Source of the DNA: Pseudomonas karstica
GTDB lineage: Bacteria > Pseudomonadota > Gammaproteobacteria > Pseudomonadales > Pseudomonadaceae
Assembly: GCF_009707515.1 (NCBI RefSeq)
Contig: NZ_WLYI01000034.1
Span: 1 to 61,664 of the forward strand
Length of the DNA stretch: 61,664 nt
Direction: 5' to 3'
The translations under genes were made by a program, and so were the position numbers. The notes beneath the pieces were generated by a model. That model made no database searches. It had not been told where the DNA came from and worked only from the letters and a program-made list of their open reading frames with translations. The number at the start of each line of letters is the position of its first letter. The first letter of the stretch is position 1. Positions 1-8,582 of the stretch are shown here, one piece after another.

Positions 1-57
1 AAGGAAAGTGAAATTTCTACTGACTCGCTAAAGCATGAGTATTTGTAAATAAATGAT

Positions 58-80
58 CTTGTATGATGTCTCATCACAAG
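58..80. promoter_or_regulatory. Imperfect inverted repeat upstream of the SMP-30 gene
   Basis: CTTGTATGATG is followed closely by CATCACAAG, giving an imperfect inverted repeat with outer arms CTTGT / ACAAG. It lies about 45 bases upstream of the start codon at 126, where an operator would be expected. It resembles GntR-type sites, but no regulator gene is adjacent, so this is a weak inference. Confidence 0.25.
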
Positions 81-101
81 TTAAAAATGGCGTCCCCATC
101 T

Positions 102-109
102 AACAATAA
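102..109 (+). promoter_or_regulatory. Candidate Hfq/Crc (CA) motif in the SMP-30 leader
   Basis: AACAATAA matches the AANAANAA motif bound by Hfq/Crc in Pseudomonas mRNAs. It sits just 5' of the TGGAGA ribosome-binding site of the gene at 126. Repression by Crc is an inference. Confidence 0.4.
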
Positions 110-125
110 ATAATGGAGACCCACC

Positions 126-1217
126 ATGAGTTTTGCCCCTTCAGCCCCCTCGGCGGACAACAGCCGCAGGGTGTTTCTCAAGCGAACCCTGGCCGCATCG
201 GCGACGGTCGCGCTACTGGGCAACCTGCCTCGGCTGGCCCAGGCCGAGCCGTTGACCCAACGCTATCCGGATCCACTGATCAAGGTGCTTGATGACAGCT
301 TTCTGGACCTCAGGTTGTTCAATGCCAGCGTGGAAAGGCTCGCCACCGGCTTGCGCTGGGCAGAGGGCCCGGTCTGGGTGGGCGATGGGCGTTACCTGTT
401 GGTCAGTGACATTCCCAATAACCGCATCATGCGCTGGGATGAAGTGACCGACAGCTTGTCGGTGTACCGGGAGAACTCGAACTTCTCCAACGGCATGTGC
501 CGCGACCGTCAGGGCCGGTTATTGGTCTGTGAAGGTTCCACCACATCCAGTGAAGGGCGCCGTATTACCCGCACCGAACACAACGCCAGCATCACCGTGT
601 TGGCAGACAGCTTTGACGGCAAGCCTTTCAATTCGCCCAACGACATCGTGTGCAAGCGCGATGGTTCAATATGGTTCAGCGACCCACCTTTCCAGACCGG
701 CAACAACTATGAGGGGCACAAAGTCACGCCTACCCAGCCCCATGGCGTTTATCGCATCGACGGTGACAATGGCCAGGTCAGCCGTGTGATTGACGACCTC
801 AATGGGCCCAATGGCCTGTGCTTTTCCCCGGATGAAAAGACCCTCTACGTGGTAGAAGGGCGCGCCAAACCCAACCGGATTATCTGGGCGATCAGTGTTA
901 ATGACGATGGCACCCTCGGCACACGCCGCAAGCACATCGAAGGCCTGGATTACGCTGCTATCGATGGCATGAAGTGTGACGAGAGTGGCAACCTCTGGTG
1001 TGGTTGGGGCGGTAACGGTGACCCCAAGGCCGACCTTGAAAAACTCGATGGCGTACGAGTGTTCAACCCCGAAGGCAAAGCCATCGGCCACATTTCATTG
1101 CCCGAGCGTTGCCCCAACCTGTGTTTTGGAGGCCGGGAAGGCAACCGCCTGTTCATGGCCGGCAGCCATTCTATTTATGGACTGTTTGTGAACACTCGGG
1201 GAGCCACCTTTACCTGA
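126..1217 (+). CDS. Tat-exported SMP-30/gluconolactonase/LRE family protein
   Basis: A 363-aa protein with a clear Tat signal: SRRVFLK at residues 13-19, a hydrophobic stretch, then AQA near residue 40. The mature part is a six-bladed propeller of the SMP-30/gluconolactonase family. Visible family motifs are WAEGP (metal-ligand Glu at about 80), SPNDI, GPNGL and IDGMKCD. Such enzymes hydrolyse sugar lactones or similar esters using a divalent metal; the Tat signal places this one in the periplasm. The ATG at 126 follows a TGGAGA site. A hairpin follows the stop. It appears to be a single-gene unit, and the substrate cannot be read from the sequence. Confidence 0.85.
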   Translation: MSFAPSAPSADNSRRVFLKRTLAASATVALLGNLPRLAQAEPLTQRYPDPLIKVLDDSFLDLRLFNASVERLATGLRWAEGPVWVGDGRYLLVSDIPNNRIMRWDEVTDSLSVYRENSNFSNGMCRDRQGRLLVCEGSTTSSEGRRITRTEHNASITVLADSFDGKPFNSPNDIVCKRDGSIWFSDPPFQTGNNYEGHKVTPTQPHGVYRIDGDNGQVSRVIDDLNGPNGLCFSPDEKTLYVVEGRAKPNRIIWAISVNDDGTLGTRRKHIEGLDYAAIDGMKCDESGNLWCGWGGNGDPKADLEKLDGVRVFNPEGKAIGHISLPERCPNLCFGGREGNRLFMAGSHSIYGLFVNTRGATFT

Positions 1218-1235
1218 ATTTGCACGAGGCGTATT

Positions 1236-1265
1236 TTGTGAGGGTATTAACGCTGACCCTCACAA
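1236..1265 (+). terminator. Terminator-like hairpin after the SMP-30 gene
   Basis: TTGTGAGGGT and ACCCTCACAA form a perfect 10-bp stem with a 10-base loop, starting 19 bases after the stop codon. No long T-run follows, so termination is likely but not certain. Confidence 0.6.
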
Positions 1266-1447
1266 GGTGCGTCTTCCTTCGCATTTGCAACGGGTGATCA
1301 GTGCTCAAGTTTGTGCCCGCTCCTTGCGGTAAGCCACGTCGCCCAAGACCTTGTGCAAACGCTCTACGGGCGTTGAGAATCTACTGATCTTCGCTGCATG
1401 GCACATCGAGCATGCCGCAAGCGGCACCAGCAACCTTGCAACCTTGG

Positions 1448-1864
1448 CTATGGCAACATTTCCGGATTCCAGGCCACTTCCCAAAGGTGCATGTCGAGAT
1501 CCTGAAAGTAACCCGCATACCCACCCCAGAAGGTGTCTTTCGCTGGCTTGACGATAGTGCCACCCGCGGCTTTAACCTCAGCCATGACCAGGTCTACTTC
1601 AGCTTTGGACGCTACATTGTGTGCCAGGCAAACGCCTGTAGAAGATGCAACGCTAAGCGGCAACCCGGCGTCGGCAGCAAGGCTGGCCCGCGGCCAGAGG
1701 GCCAGTCGAAAACCCTGCTGCATCTCAAAGAAGGCTACAGCGCCATTTTCGAACGCTTCACCGATGATTCCCGCTGTCGGTAAACCGAGACCCTCCTGGT
1801 AAAAACGTACCGCTCGGTTGAGGTCATCGACGGCCAAGGTGATCAAACTAACTCTGGGGTTCAT
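1448..1864 (-). CDS. VOC family (glyoxalase/bleomycin-resistance-like) protein
   Basis: A 138-aa single-module VOC protein. It opens with the typical LAVDDLNRAVRFY strand-helix, and near the C-terminus has GYFQDLDMHLWEVAWNP, which carries the metal-ligand glutamate of the fold. VOC proteins include dioxygenases, lyases and resistance proteins, and nothing here picks one. It reads away from the SMP-30 gene and has its own ATG at 1864. A fragment closely matching its codons for VKPAKDTFW..YAGYFQ recurs near 7120-7185, so a second copy once existed in this region. Confidence 0.8.
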   Translation of the reverse strand: MNPRVSLITLAVDDLNRAVRFYQEGLGLPTAGIIGEAFENGAVAFFEMQQGFRLALWPRASLAADAGLPLSVASSTGVCLAHNVASKAEVDLVMAEVKAAGGTIVKPAKDTFWGGYAGYFQDLDMHLWEVAWNPEMLP

Positions 1865-1958
1865 TGCATCAGTCCCGGGATTGAAGAGGGGGTATTCAGG
1901 TGCTTAGGGTCGCAAGCGGGTGCTGGTTGGGAGTGAACAGCGTGCCGGTCTGAGTTGG

Positions 1959-2426
1959 TCACCCCTGCCGGTTGGTGCTGTCAGACAGCACCTCCGATCG
2001 AGCAGCAGAAGCCTGACGCAGGGCATCACCGGGCGCGCCGTCAAAGCGGGCACGTGCGACATGAATGTCGCCATAGCAACGATCCGCCCAATCGATGAGG
2101 CTCGCCATCGGTTCCAGCAGCGATAGGCCCAGCGGGGCCAACCGATATTCAACTCCCGGCGGTTTGGTCGGAAAAACATGGCGGGTGATCAGTCCATCAC
2201 GCTCCAAATCGCGCAAGGTCTGGGTGAGCATGCGCTTGGAAATATCATGGACAGCGCGGTGAAGCTCGCTGAAGCGGTGCGGTCGCATCGCGAGAGCCAT
2301 GATCATGAGCATGCTCCATTTGTCGCCGATACGGTCGAGCACGTCTCGAACCGGGCAGTGCACGGATTGGGACTCGCCCAGTGGATATTGGCTGAATCTT
2401 TCGATCGCCCTCAATGCGTTGCTCAT
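1959..2426 (-). CDS. HxlR-family winged-helix transcriptional regulator
   Basis: A 155-aa DNA-binding protein. Cys and Asp near the N-terminus (HCPVRDVLDRIGDKWSMLM) and FSELHRAVHDISKRMLTQTL mark the HxlR winged helix, in which an N-terminal Cys often senses electrophiles. I prefer the ATG at 2426, preceded by GAGGAATTGCGC, over the TTG two codons upstream. It is divergent from the NmrA-like gene at 2740 across a 313-base gap and probably controls it. The tail after about residue 120 is not conserved-looking. Confidence 0.85.
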   Translation of the reverse strand: MSNALRAIERFSQYPLGESQSVHCPVRDVLDRIGDKWSMLMIMALAMRPHRFSELHRAVHDISKRMLTQTLRDLERDGLITRHVFPTKPPGVEYRLAPLGLSLLEPMASLIDWADRCYGDIHVARARFDGAPGDALRQASAARSEVLSDSTNRQG

Positions 2427-2739
2427 GCGCAATTCCTCGAAATCTGATGGTTACAAAAAACTGCCTCCTTACGGCACGTGGCAGCGGTCTCTATAGTAGA
2501 CCTACCCCAAGAAATAAGCCTCACGTTCACGGAGTCTCCATGTTCCCATCTGTTTGCGCCCGGTTTCTCGTCACGGCCTCCGGCATACAGGCGGATCACG
2601 CTCGGAGCCGTTTCGCCGTCTGACGATTGAGTGGGGCGATGGCTTGGAATCACTTACTCCAACTAAAGCGTATCGGTAAGAGTTCCTGCGTGTTAGTTGG
2701 CCTTTACGTACAAAAACCCTAGAGATCAGGAGAGCGCTC
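2427..2739. other. Divergent promoter region of the HxlR / NmrA pair
   Basis: No gene is supported here. The region must hold the promoters of the HxlR gene (leftward) and the NmrA-like gene (rightward), but I could not identify a convincing palindrome. Confidence 0.5.
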
Positions 2740-3612
2740 ATGTTTTTAGTCATGGGAATTACGGGAAAAGTTGGCGGCGCAACGGCAAAACATCTTTTAG
2801 CGCAAGGCAAAGAAGTACGCGCGCTCGTCCGCAATCCTGGAAAGGCGGCGAAATGGGCCGACGAAGGCGTGCAACTAGTAGACGGTGACTGGAGTGATCC
2901 GGCAGCCATTGAGATGGCGCTTAGAAATGTCGAAGGCGCGTTTGTCATGTTGCCAGCGCAATGGGCACCTTCGCCTGACTACAAAGAAGCGAAGGCTGTG
3001 ATTGCCAACTACGTCGGTGCGCTTGCCCAGGCAGCACCGCCTCGGGTGGTAGCACTCTCATCAATGGGTGCGAACAGAACCAGCGGGTTGGGGATGATCA
3101 CGGCCCTGTCGCTTCTGGAGGAAGGATTTCGCGACTTGAAACTACCGATAGCCTATGTGCGCGCCGGCGGTTTTTTCGAAAACTTCCTCTACGGCCTACA
3201 GGTTGCTCAGGGTGGCAGGTTTCCCGTCTATCACAACCCGACAGATCGGAAATCGACCATGGTCGCAACTGATGATATCGGCGCCAAGGTCGCAGCGCTT
3301 CTGACCGGGCCGGCATGGTTGAAGCATCGGGTCATCGAGCTTGGTTCGATGGTCAGCGCGGATGAAGTAGCGACACAATTGGGTGAAGTTCTGAAGGTCG
3401 ACGTCAAAGCTTTTGCCATCCCTCGGGCCGGATGGTCGGCGGCGTTCGAGCAGTTTGGTATTCCGAAGGGCCAGACGGGGCCAGCCGAAGCGATGTTTGA
3501 CGCCGTCAACTCAGGCTGGATGGACCTCGGGGTGGAGGGTTCGGAGCACGTCCCAGGCGCGACGTCCGCCCTTGATGTCTTCGCGGCGGCCCAGAAGGCC
3601 GCTACAGCGTAA
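2740..3612 (+). CDS. NmrA-like NAD(P)-binding protein (atypical SDR)
   Basis: A 290-aa protein starting with a Rossmann nucleotide-binding loop, MGITGKVGGATAKHL, and NmrA-family motifs (ALVRNPGKAA, DGDWSDP, ALSSMGA). The usual SDR YxxxK pair is not evident, as expected for NmrA-like or quinone-reductase QorB-like members. Either an NAD(P)H-dependent reductase or a redox sensor is possible. The ATG follows CAGGAGAGCGCTC. The DoxX gene lies 96 bases downstream on the same strand and may be co-transcribed. The divergent HxlR gene suggests induction by electrophiles or quinones (inference). Confidence 0.82.
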   Translation: MFLVMGITGKVGGATAKHLLAQGKEVRALVRNPGKAAKWADEGVQLVDGDWSDPAAIEMALRNVEGAFVMLPAQWAPSPDYKEAKAVIANYVGALAQAAPPRVVALSSMGANRTSGLGMITALSLLEEGFRDLKLPIAYVRAGGFFENFLYGLQVAQGGRFPVYHNPTDRKSTMVATDDIGAKVAALLTGPAWLKHRVIELGSMVSADEVATQLGEVLKVDVKAFAIPRAGWSAAFEQFGIPKGQTGPAEAMFDAVNSGWMDLGVEGSEHVPGATSALDVFAAAQKAATA

Positions 3613-3708
3613 ATCCGCATCCCCATCACGATTCTGGCAGAGAGTCAGCCTGTCGGTCAGGCAGTCACACCATTCCTCGGCAGCAACTCATCATCTAAGG
3701 TAGGACAA

Positions 3709-4074
3709 ATGTCTAAAGTTTCCTGGCGCCAAGTCTTACCCCTAGCTCTTGCCGCTTTCTTCGTTGTGGGTTCACTCAGTAACATCTTCGCCCTGGGATC
3801 TATCTACGAGGAATACCTGAAATGGGGGTACCCGCACTGGTTCCATTTCGTGACCGGAGTGCTGGAGCTCACTGCTGCCATTCTTCTTTTCCGGGCGCCG
3901 AGTCGCCTGTTAGGTTCGGTTCTGGGCTGCACTGTCATGTTTGCCGCCCTCGCGACCGTCATCATCCACGGCGAATACGGGCAGGCTGTGCCACCACTCG
4001 TCGTGGCAACATGGTCACTTGTGGTCGGCTGGATAAGTTGGCGTAAGCAGATGGTATTTGCCGAACCGAGCTGA
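3709..4074 (+). CDS. DoxX-like small membrane protein
   Basis: A 121-aa protein with four predicted membrane helices (about residues 8-28, 44-64, 70-90 and 95-112). Its order of helices and the motif HWFHFVTGVLELTAAILLF fit the DoxX/DoxX-like family. Members accompany redox or stress enzymes, but their biochemical role is poorly defined. The start is preceded by AAGGTAGGACAA. It follows the NmrA-like gene by 96 bases on the same strand. Confidence 0.7.
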   Translation: MSKVSWRQVLPLALAAFFVVGSLSNIFALGSIYEEYLKWGYPHWFHFVTGVLELTAAILLFRAPSRLLGSVLGCTVMFAALATVIIHGEYGQAVPPLVVATWSLVVGWISWRKQMVFAEPS

Positions 4075-4477
4075 TGCAGGGATAGCAGCCACAAAACAAG
4101 CCTCCAAAGGCCACTATCGGGCAACTTGGTGGACATCCTGATCGGCAGCTTCTGGGCCGGTTTCTGCCTGTCACCAAGGGCACCAGTCGACAACGCAAAG
4201 CCGACGCTCACCAATGATCGATGGCATAAATCGATGGCCTGCCCGGTGTAAAAAATAGGTATCAGCATCACTTCATATTTTCCCCGAGTCAGTGCATATC
4301 TCTTCGCTGGACATTGCCATTCCTGCCTACCAAGTGCAGATAGGGTGGTGAGACGTCCAGTTACGATTGGCCGGGCAGGGTGCCCGTGCACGGCTGGCAT
4401 CTGCTATCCCCATCAATTAGGCTGGCGCCGGGCAGCGGCCAAGACAGGCGGTTGCAGGTGTTTCAGGAGTAGAAGCG
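4075..4477. other. Intergenic region without a supported gene
   Basis: No convincing gene, repeat or RNA is visible in these 403 bases. A leftward open frame spans much of it (3804-4400) but overlaps the DoxX gene and has no domain-like sequence. The last 30 bases hold the ribosome-binding site of the amidohydrolase (CAGGAGTAG). Confidence 0.5.
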
Positions 4478-5809
4478 ATGCCATTCAAACCTTCACCGTT
4501 ACTGGCAGGATTACTGCTGGGTTTCGCGGGCGCCGCACAGGCACAACCATCCAGCTCACTTGAGGAGCAGGCGTATAGCCGCGCTGCAGCTGTTGAGCAG
4601 AAGTTGATTGAATGGCGTCGCGACATACACCAACACCCGGAACTCGGTGATCAAGAAACGCGCACGGCGGGGCTGGTGGCTGATCACCTGCGCAAACTCG
4701 GACTTGAGGTTCGCACCGGCATCGCGCATACCGGTGTGGTCGGCATTTTAGAAGGCGGCAAACCTGGTCCGACCGTGGCCCTGCGAGCAGACATGGATGC
4801 ACTGCCCGTGAAGGAATCGGAGGGCCTCGCGTTTGCTTCCAAGGCTCGCAGCACCTACCGTGGCAAAGAGGTGGATGTCATGCACGCCTGTGGCCACGAT
4901 GCCCACACTGCCATGCTGATGGCCACGGCCGAAGTGCTGGCCGGTATGCGTGAAAACCTGCCGGGTAAAGTGATGTTCATTTTCCAGCCCTCGGAAGAGG
5001 GATCAAGCCTGGTCATGCCCGGTCAGAATAAGCTCTGGGGCGCGCAGTTGATGTTAGAGGAAGGGCTGTTCAAGACACTTAAGCCCGACGCGATTTTCGC
5101 CGTGCACGTCATGCCCGGGCGCTCCGGTGAACTCAGCTGGCGCGCTGGCGCGACCACCGCCAGCAGCGATGATTTGAACATCACAGTCACCGGCAAGCAG
5201 GGCCATGGCGGTATGCCCTGGAACACCATCGATCCGGTGGTGACGGCTGCCCAGGTCATTAGCGGGCTGCAGACCGTGGTCAGCCGAAAGACTAACCTGA
5301 CCCAATCGCCAGCGGTTGTCACCGTGGGCATGATTCAGGGCGGCAGTGCCCCTAACATTGTGCCGCAACAGGTAGAAATGGCAGGCACGATTCGTACCTA
5401 CGACGAGAACGTCCGTGCGCAGGTTGGTCGCGACATAAAGCTCAGCGCACAGAAAATTGCCGAAAGCGCCGGGGCCAAGGCGGATGTTTCTGTGGTCCCG
5501 GCCTACGGCACCACGATAAACGACGAAAAACTCGTGGCACAAATGGCTCCAGTGCTTGGACGGGCGGCCTCAGGCAAAGTGGCGCCTGCCGCGCTGGTCG
5601 GAGCCTCGGAGGACTTCTCGTTTTTCGCCCGCCAAGTCCCTGGCCTGTATTTCTTCCTCGGCGTAACGCCGAATGGCCAGGATCCGGCAACCGTCGCGCC
5701 TAACCACAACCCGAGTTTTTTTGTCGATGAAAGCGCGCTAGTGACCGGGACCCGTGCCCTCTCAGGGATGACCGTTCAATTTCTGCAGAGCCGAGAGAAG
5801 AAGTCATAA
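4478..5809 (+). CDS. Exported M20D-family amidohydrolase
   Basis: A 443-aa metallohydrolase of the M20D family (hippurate hydrolase, IAA-amino-acid hydrolase, HmrA type). It has a Sec signal peptide (Lys near the start, leucine-rich core, cleavage after AQA at about 22), so it acts in the periplasm. Metal-site motifs are visible: RRDIHQHPELG, ACGHDAHTAML (Cys138, His140), FQPSEEG (Glu173/174) and a C-terminal GASEDFSFF. Family members hydrolyse N-acyl amino acids or peptides. The ATG follows CAGGAGTAGAAGCG. It appears to be transcribed alone. Periplasmic M20D enzymes are less common than cytosolic ones. Confidence 0.88.
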   Translation: MPFKPSPLLAGLLLGFAGAAQAQPSSSLEEQAYSRAAAVEQKLIEWRRDIHQHPELGDQETRTAGLVADHLRKLGLEVRTGIAHTGVVGILEGGKPGPTVALRADMDALPVKESEGLAFASKARSTYRGKEVDVMHACGHDAHTAMLMATAEVLAGMRENLPGKVMFIFQPSEEGSSLVMPGQNKLWGAQLMLEEGLFKTLKPDAIFAVHVMPGRSGELSWRAGATTASSDDLNITVTGKQGHGGMPWNTIDPVVTAAQVISGLQTVVSRKTNLTQSPAVVTVGMIQGGSAPNIVPQQVEMAGTIRTYDENVRAQVGRDIKLSAQKIAESAGAKADVSVVPAYGTTINDEKLVAQMAPVLGRAASGKVAPAALVGASEDFSFFARQVPGLYFFLGVTPNGQDPATVAPNHNPSFFVDESALVTGTRALSGMTVQFLQSREKKS

Positions 5810-6013
5810 TCCGTCGCGTCCTCTAAAGGTCGGATTTTGGCCTGGTAGGCGGGTGAACGTACCCCTGCAACTGAACTGAATACCATTGAACCCATGTGTC
5901 GCTTCGATGAAATACGGCGTGGACTGGAGCTGAGGTGTGCGCCCAGCCGGGGAGTCCGCAAGGCGTGCCCTGCACCAAGTGCGGTTCAACCGTGAAGCGA
6001 AGCAGCTGTTCGA

Positions 6014-6910
6014 TCAGATACTGGCAGGTCCCGCAAAGTAGGGAGACTGTCCGAAAGACTCGATCAGAAGTTCTGTGAGGATTCGTATCTTCCGTGCGGG
6101 ATGCTGACCTGGCGGGCGTACGACATATGCGCCTGCCGAGGGGGGTGGATACCGAGTCATGATCGGCACAAGCGCCCCCGAAGTCACCTGTTCATAGGTA
6201 AGGCAATCTGGCAGGTACGCGATCCCGAGTCCTTCGGTTGCGGCAGCGACCAGAGCTGTGCCGTTGTCGGCCTTGAAGCGGCCCTGCGGACGAACCGTGA
6301 TGGTCTTGTCGCCATCCATGAATTGCCAGGCTTCGGTGCCCTGCATAAGGGCCTCATGGGCGGCGAGCTCCTCCGGCGACTCGGGTGACCCGTGTGCCTT
6401 TACATAGTCCGGACTCGCGACGAGTGACACATAAATCGGGCCGATGCACCTTGCGATCAAGTTTGAGTCCTGAAGATAACCAACCCGTATCGCACAATCG
6501 AAACCCTCGGCAATCAGATCAACGAAGCGATCGCTATAGCAGGTCTGAATATGTAGCTGGGGGTGGCGCCGCGCCATTTCCGCGAGCATGGGAGCGAAGT
6601 GAGTCGGGCCGAAAGAAAGTGGCACGGCAATGCGCAAACGGCCGCGAAGGGCGCCAGCGGGCAGGATCGTTTCCCTGGCTACGTCAATCTCGGCGCAGAC
6701 CCTGGCTGCATAGTCGCGGAACGTGGCCCCGGCTTCAGTGAGCGCTGCCCCGCGGGTGGTTCGTGCAAGCAGCTGGATGCCAAGGTCCGCTTCAAGCCTG
6801 GTGAGCCTGCGACTGACGATTGATTTCGATACCCCGAGCCGGAGCGCCGCAGGCGAAACTCCCCCTGCATCAGCAACTTCTACGAATGTCTGTAGCTCTT
6901 CGATATCCAA
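6014..6910 (-). CDS. LysR-family transcriptional regulator
   Basis: A 298-aa LysR regulator: N-terminal winged HTH (DIEELQTFVEVADAGGVSPA, SKSIVSRRLTRLEADLG) and an effector-binding domain from about residue 90. I place the start at the TTG at 6910, preceded by GGGGACACC, because the family N-terminus begins there; upstream in-frame sequence to 7045 does not look like protein. No target gene is obvious. Both flanks are non-coding, and the nearest divergent gene is another LysR at 7324. Confidence 0.82.
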   Translation of the reverse strand: MDIEELQTFVEVADAGGVSPAALRLGVSKSIVSRRLTRLEADLGIQLLARTTRGAALTEAGATFRDYAARVCAEIDVARETILPAGALRGRLRIAVPLSFGPTHFAPMLAEMARRHPQLHIQTCYSDRFVDLIAEGFDCAIRVGYLQDSNLIARCIGPIYVSLVASPDYVKAHGSPESPEELAAHEALMQGTEAWQFMDGDKTITVRPQGRFKADNGTALVAAATEGLGIAYLPDCLTYEQVTSGALVPIMTRYPPPSAGAYVVRPPGQHPARKIRILTELLIESFGQSPYFAGPASI

Positions 6911-7050
6911 GTAGGTGTCCCCATTTAGCAACACAGCTAGTCTCAGAATGGTACTACTGCACCGAGTATGGGAACAGCACAATCCTGCTTCTTGGCAACG
7001 TCGTCGCTGGTGCACGTCTCCCGGAAAAACCAACCCCACTAACAATAAAT

Positions 7051-7116
7051 AAGGGATCAGATTTGTTTTTCGTGAATGGGTCTACTTTTTTCGATCGATA
7101 AATAAATTTGGTCCCT
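7051..7116. repeat. Inverted-repeat element, remnant of a small mobile sequence
   Basis: AAGGGATCAGATTTGTTT on the plus strand (7051-7068) and AAGGGACCAAATTTATTT on the minus strand (7116-7099) are near-identical arms facing each other across about 30 bases. AT-rich arms of this kind flank small transposon-derived elements in gammaproteobacteria. No transposase is present. It directly abuts the VOC fragment, so it may mark the breakpoint. Confidence 0.45.
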
Positions 7117-7117
7117 T

Positions 7118-7190
7118 TTCCCCCTGAAAATACCCCGCATAGTCGATCCAGAAGGTGTCTTTCGCTGGCTTGAGGATAGTCTTCGACCTC
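7118..7190 (-). pseudogene. Fragment of a VOC-family gene
   Basis: Read on the minus strand, this stretch encodes TILKPAKDTFW..YAGYFQ, almost identical to residues 103-121 of the VOC protein at 1448-1864. A 30-base block (GAAGGTGTCTTTCGCTGGCTTGA and following bases on the plus strand) is nearly the same in both places. The similarity stops abruptly on both sides, next to an inverted-repeat element. It is a decayed partial copy, not a gene. Confidence 0.65.
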
Positions 7191-7323
7191 TGTGGTTCCT
7201 CCCAGGCCCGTAGTGCCAGTGCCTTTAATCATTTCCATAAAGGTGAAAGGCTTGCCCCAGGCGGACTAATGCGTAAGGCTGGTGACCTTATACGTTTTAT
7301 TTATAGGCTGACCAGAGACCAAG

Positions 7324-8562
7324 ATGCCAGACACAGCGCTTCCTCACCTGATGCAGATTCGCGCGTTCATCCGCATTGCCGAACACGGCAGCGTGTCGCG
7401 AGCCTGCGAAGTCTTGCTGCGTGCGCAGTCGGTGGTGACTCGTGCGATCCGTGACCTTGAGGTAAGCCTTGACATGCCGCTCTTTGAGCGCCACGCCAGC
7501 GGCATGCTACTCACGCCCTATGGCAAAGCCATTTTGCCGAGGGCCCGTCGGGTGATGGCAGAGCTGGAGTCGATCCCGGCATTGCTCGGTCATGCGCCTC
7601 ACGAGCCGCTTTATCTGTTGCAGACACGGCGTCTGCAGATTTTCGTCAAGCTGTGTGAAACCCAGCACATGCAGACCGCTGCCCGATCTTTCAACCTCAC
7701 TCAGCCAGCCATCAGCGCCGCGTTGAAGGTGCTCGAAAACGGTGCCGGCAAGGTTTTGTTCGAAAGAACCGCAAGAGGCTTGCAGCCCACCCGGGCCAGC
7801 AATGAAATCCTCTATCCGGTGCGCCGTGCCTTGAACGAACTGCGCCATATTCGCGCCGATGCGGCACTGATCAAAGGTTCACTGCAAGGATTGGTCACCG
7901 TAGGTGCGCTGCCCCTGGGTCGAACGCGCATCCTGCCGGAAGCCTTCGTGCGCCTGCTGGCCGAACATCCCGGCGTGCGTGTGGCCACCAACGAAAGCCC
8001 ATTCAACCTGCTGGCTTTGGAGTTGCGCGCCGGTGACGTGGACTTCGTGTTCGGTGCATTGCGGGCACAAGACTACGCCAGTGACCTGCACGGGGAAAAA
8101 TTGCTCACCGAGGAGATGGTGATTCTTGGTGGGCGCGGTCACCCCTGGCTGGACCGGCCCGTCACGCTGGATGACTTGAGCAGTGCCCGTTGGGTGTTGC
8201 CGCGTGCCGACACGCCGGCTCGGTTGTTGCTTGAAGCGCATTTCGAGCAATTGGGTCGTAAGCCACCAGAGCCGGTTGTGGAAACCGGCGACATGGCGAT
8301 CATTCGGGGCTTGCTGATGCGTTCGCACATGCTGGCGATCGTCTCCGAGCATCAACTGGAATACGAAATCGCCTCGGGTGAACTGCAGCGCCTGGATCTG
8401 CAGCTACAGGATACTCGCCGGGCAATCGGCCTGATTTACCGCACCAACGGCCTGCATTCCCCCGCCGCCGAAGCCCTCATCGAGAAGATTCGGCAGGTGG
8501 CGCAGGAGGTAGGCAGCGCTGACCAGGCTGCTCTGAAAGGCTGTTTGCCCGCCGCCGAATAG
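7324..8562 (+). CDS. LysR-family regulator with two tandem HTH domains
   Basis: A 412-aa protein, about 110 residues longer than a usual LysR regulator. The extra length is a second LysR-type HTH. The first spans about residues 7-66 (LMQIRAFIRIAEHGSVSRAC, QSVVTRAIRDLEVSL, PLFERHASGMLLTPYG). The second spans about 102-160 (RRLQIFVKLCETQHMQTAA, TQPAISAALKVLENG, VLFERTARGLQPT). The effector-binding domain follows. Tandem-HTH LysR proteins are known in some aromatic-compound pathways but are uncommon. The gene is convergent with the DUF1932 dehydrogenase operon (stops 20 bases apart), its most likely target. Confidence 0.85.
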   Translation: MPDTALPHLMQIRAFIRIAEHGSVSRACEVLLRAQSVVTRAIRDLEVSLDMPLFERHASGMLLTPYGKAILPRARRVMAELESIPALLGHAPHEPLYLLQTRRLQIFVKLCETQHMQTAARSFNLTQPAISAALKVLENGAGKVLFERTARGLQPTRASNEILYPVRRALNELRHIRADAALIKGSLQGLVTVGALPLGRTRILPEAFVRLLAEHPGVRVATNESPFNLLALELRAGDVDFVFGALRAQDYASDLHGEKLLTEEMVILGGRGHPWLDRPVTLDDLSSARWVLPRADTPARLLLEAHFEQLGRKPPEPVVETGDMAIIRGLLMRSHMLAIVSEHQLEYEIASGELQRLDLQLQDTRRAIGLIYRTNGLHSPAAEALIEKIRQVAQEVGSADQAALKGCLPAAE

Positions 8563-8582
8563 ATCACTGGTCATGAGTCGGC

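Larger units (their letters stand above)
6911..7323. other. Gene-poor stretch with a hairpin element and a VOC gene fragment
   Basis: This 413-base gap holds a pair of inverted arms (7051-7116) and a fragment of a VOC gene (about 7118-7190), both listed separately. Nothing else is recognisable. It must also hold the promoters of the two flanking LysR genes. Confidence 0.6.

Noticed and set aside
3804..4400. A 198-codon leftward open frame over the DoxX gene and the gap after it
   Set aside because: No ribosome-binding site, no domain-like sequence, and it overlaps a credible membrane protein gene.
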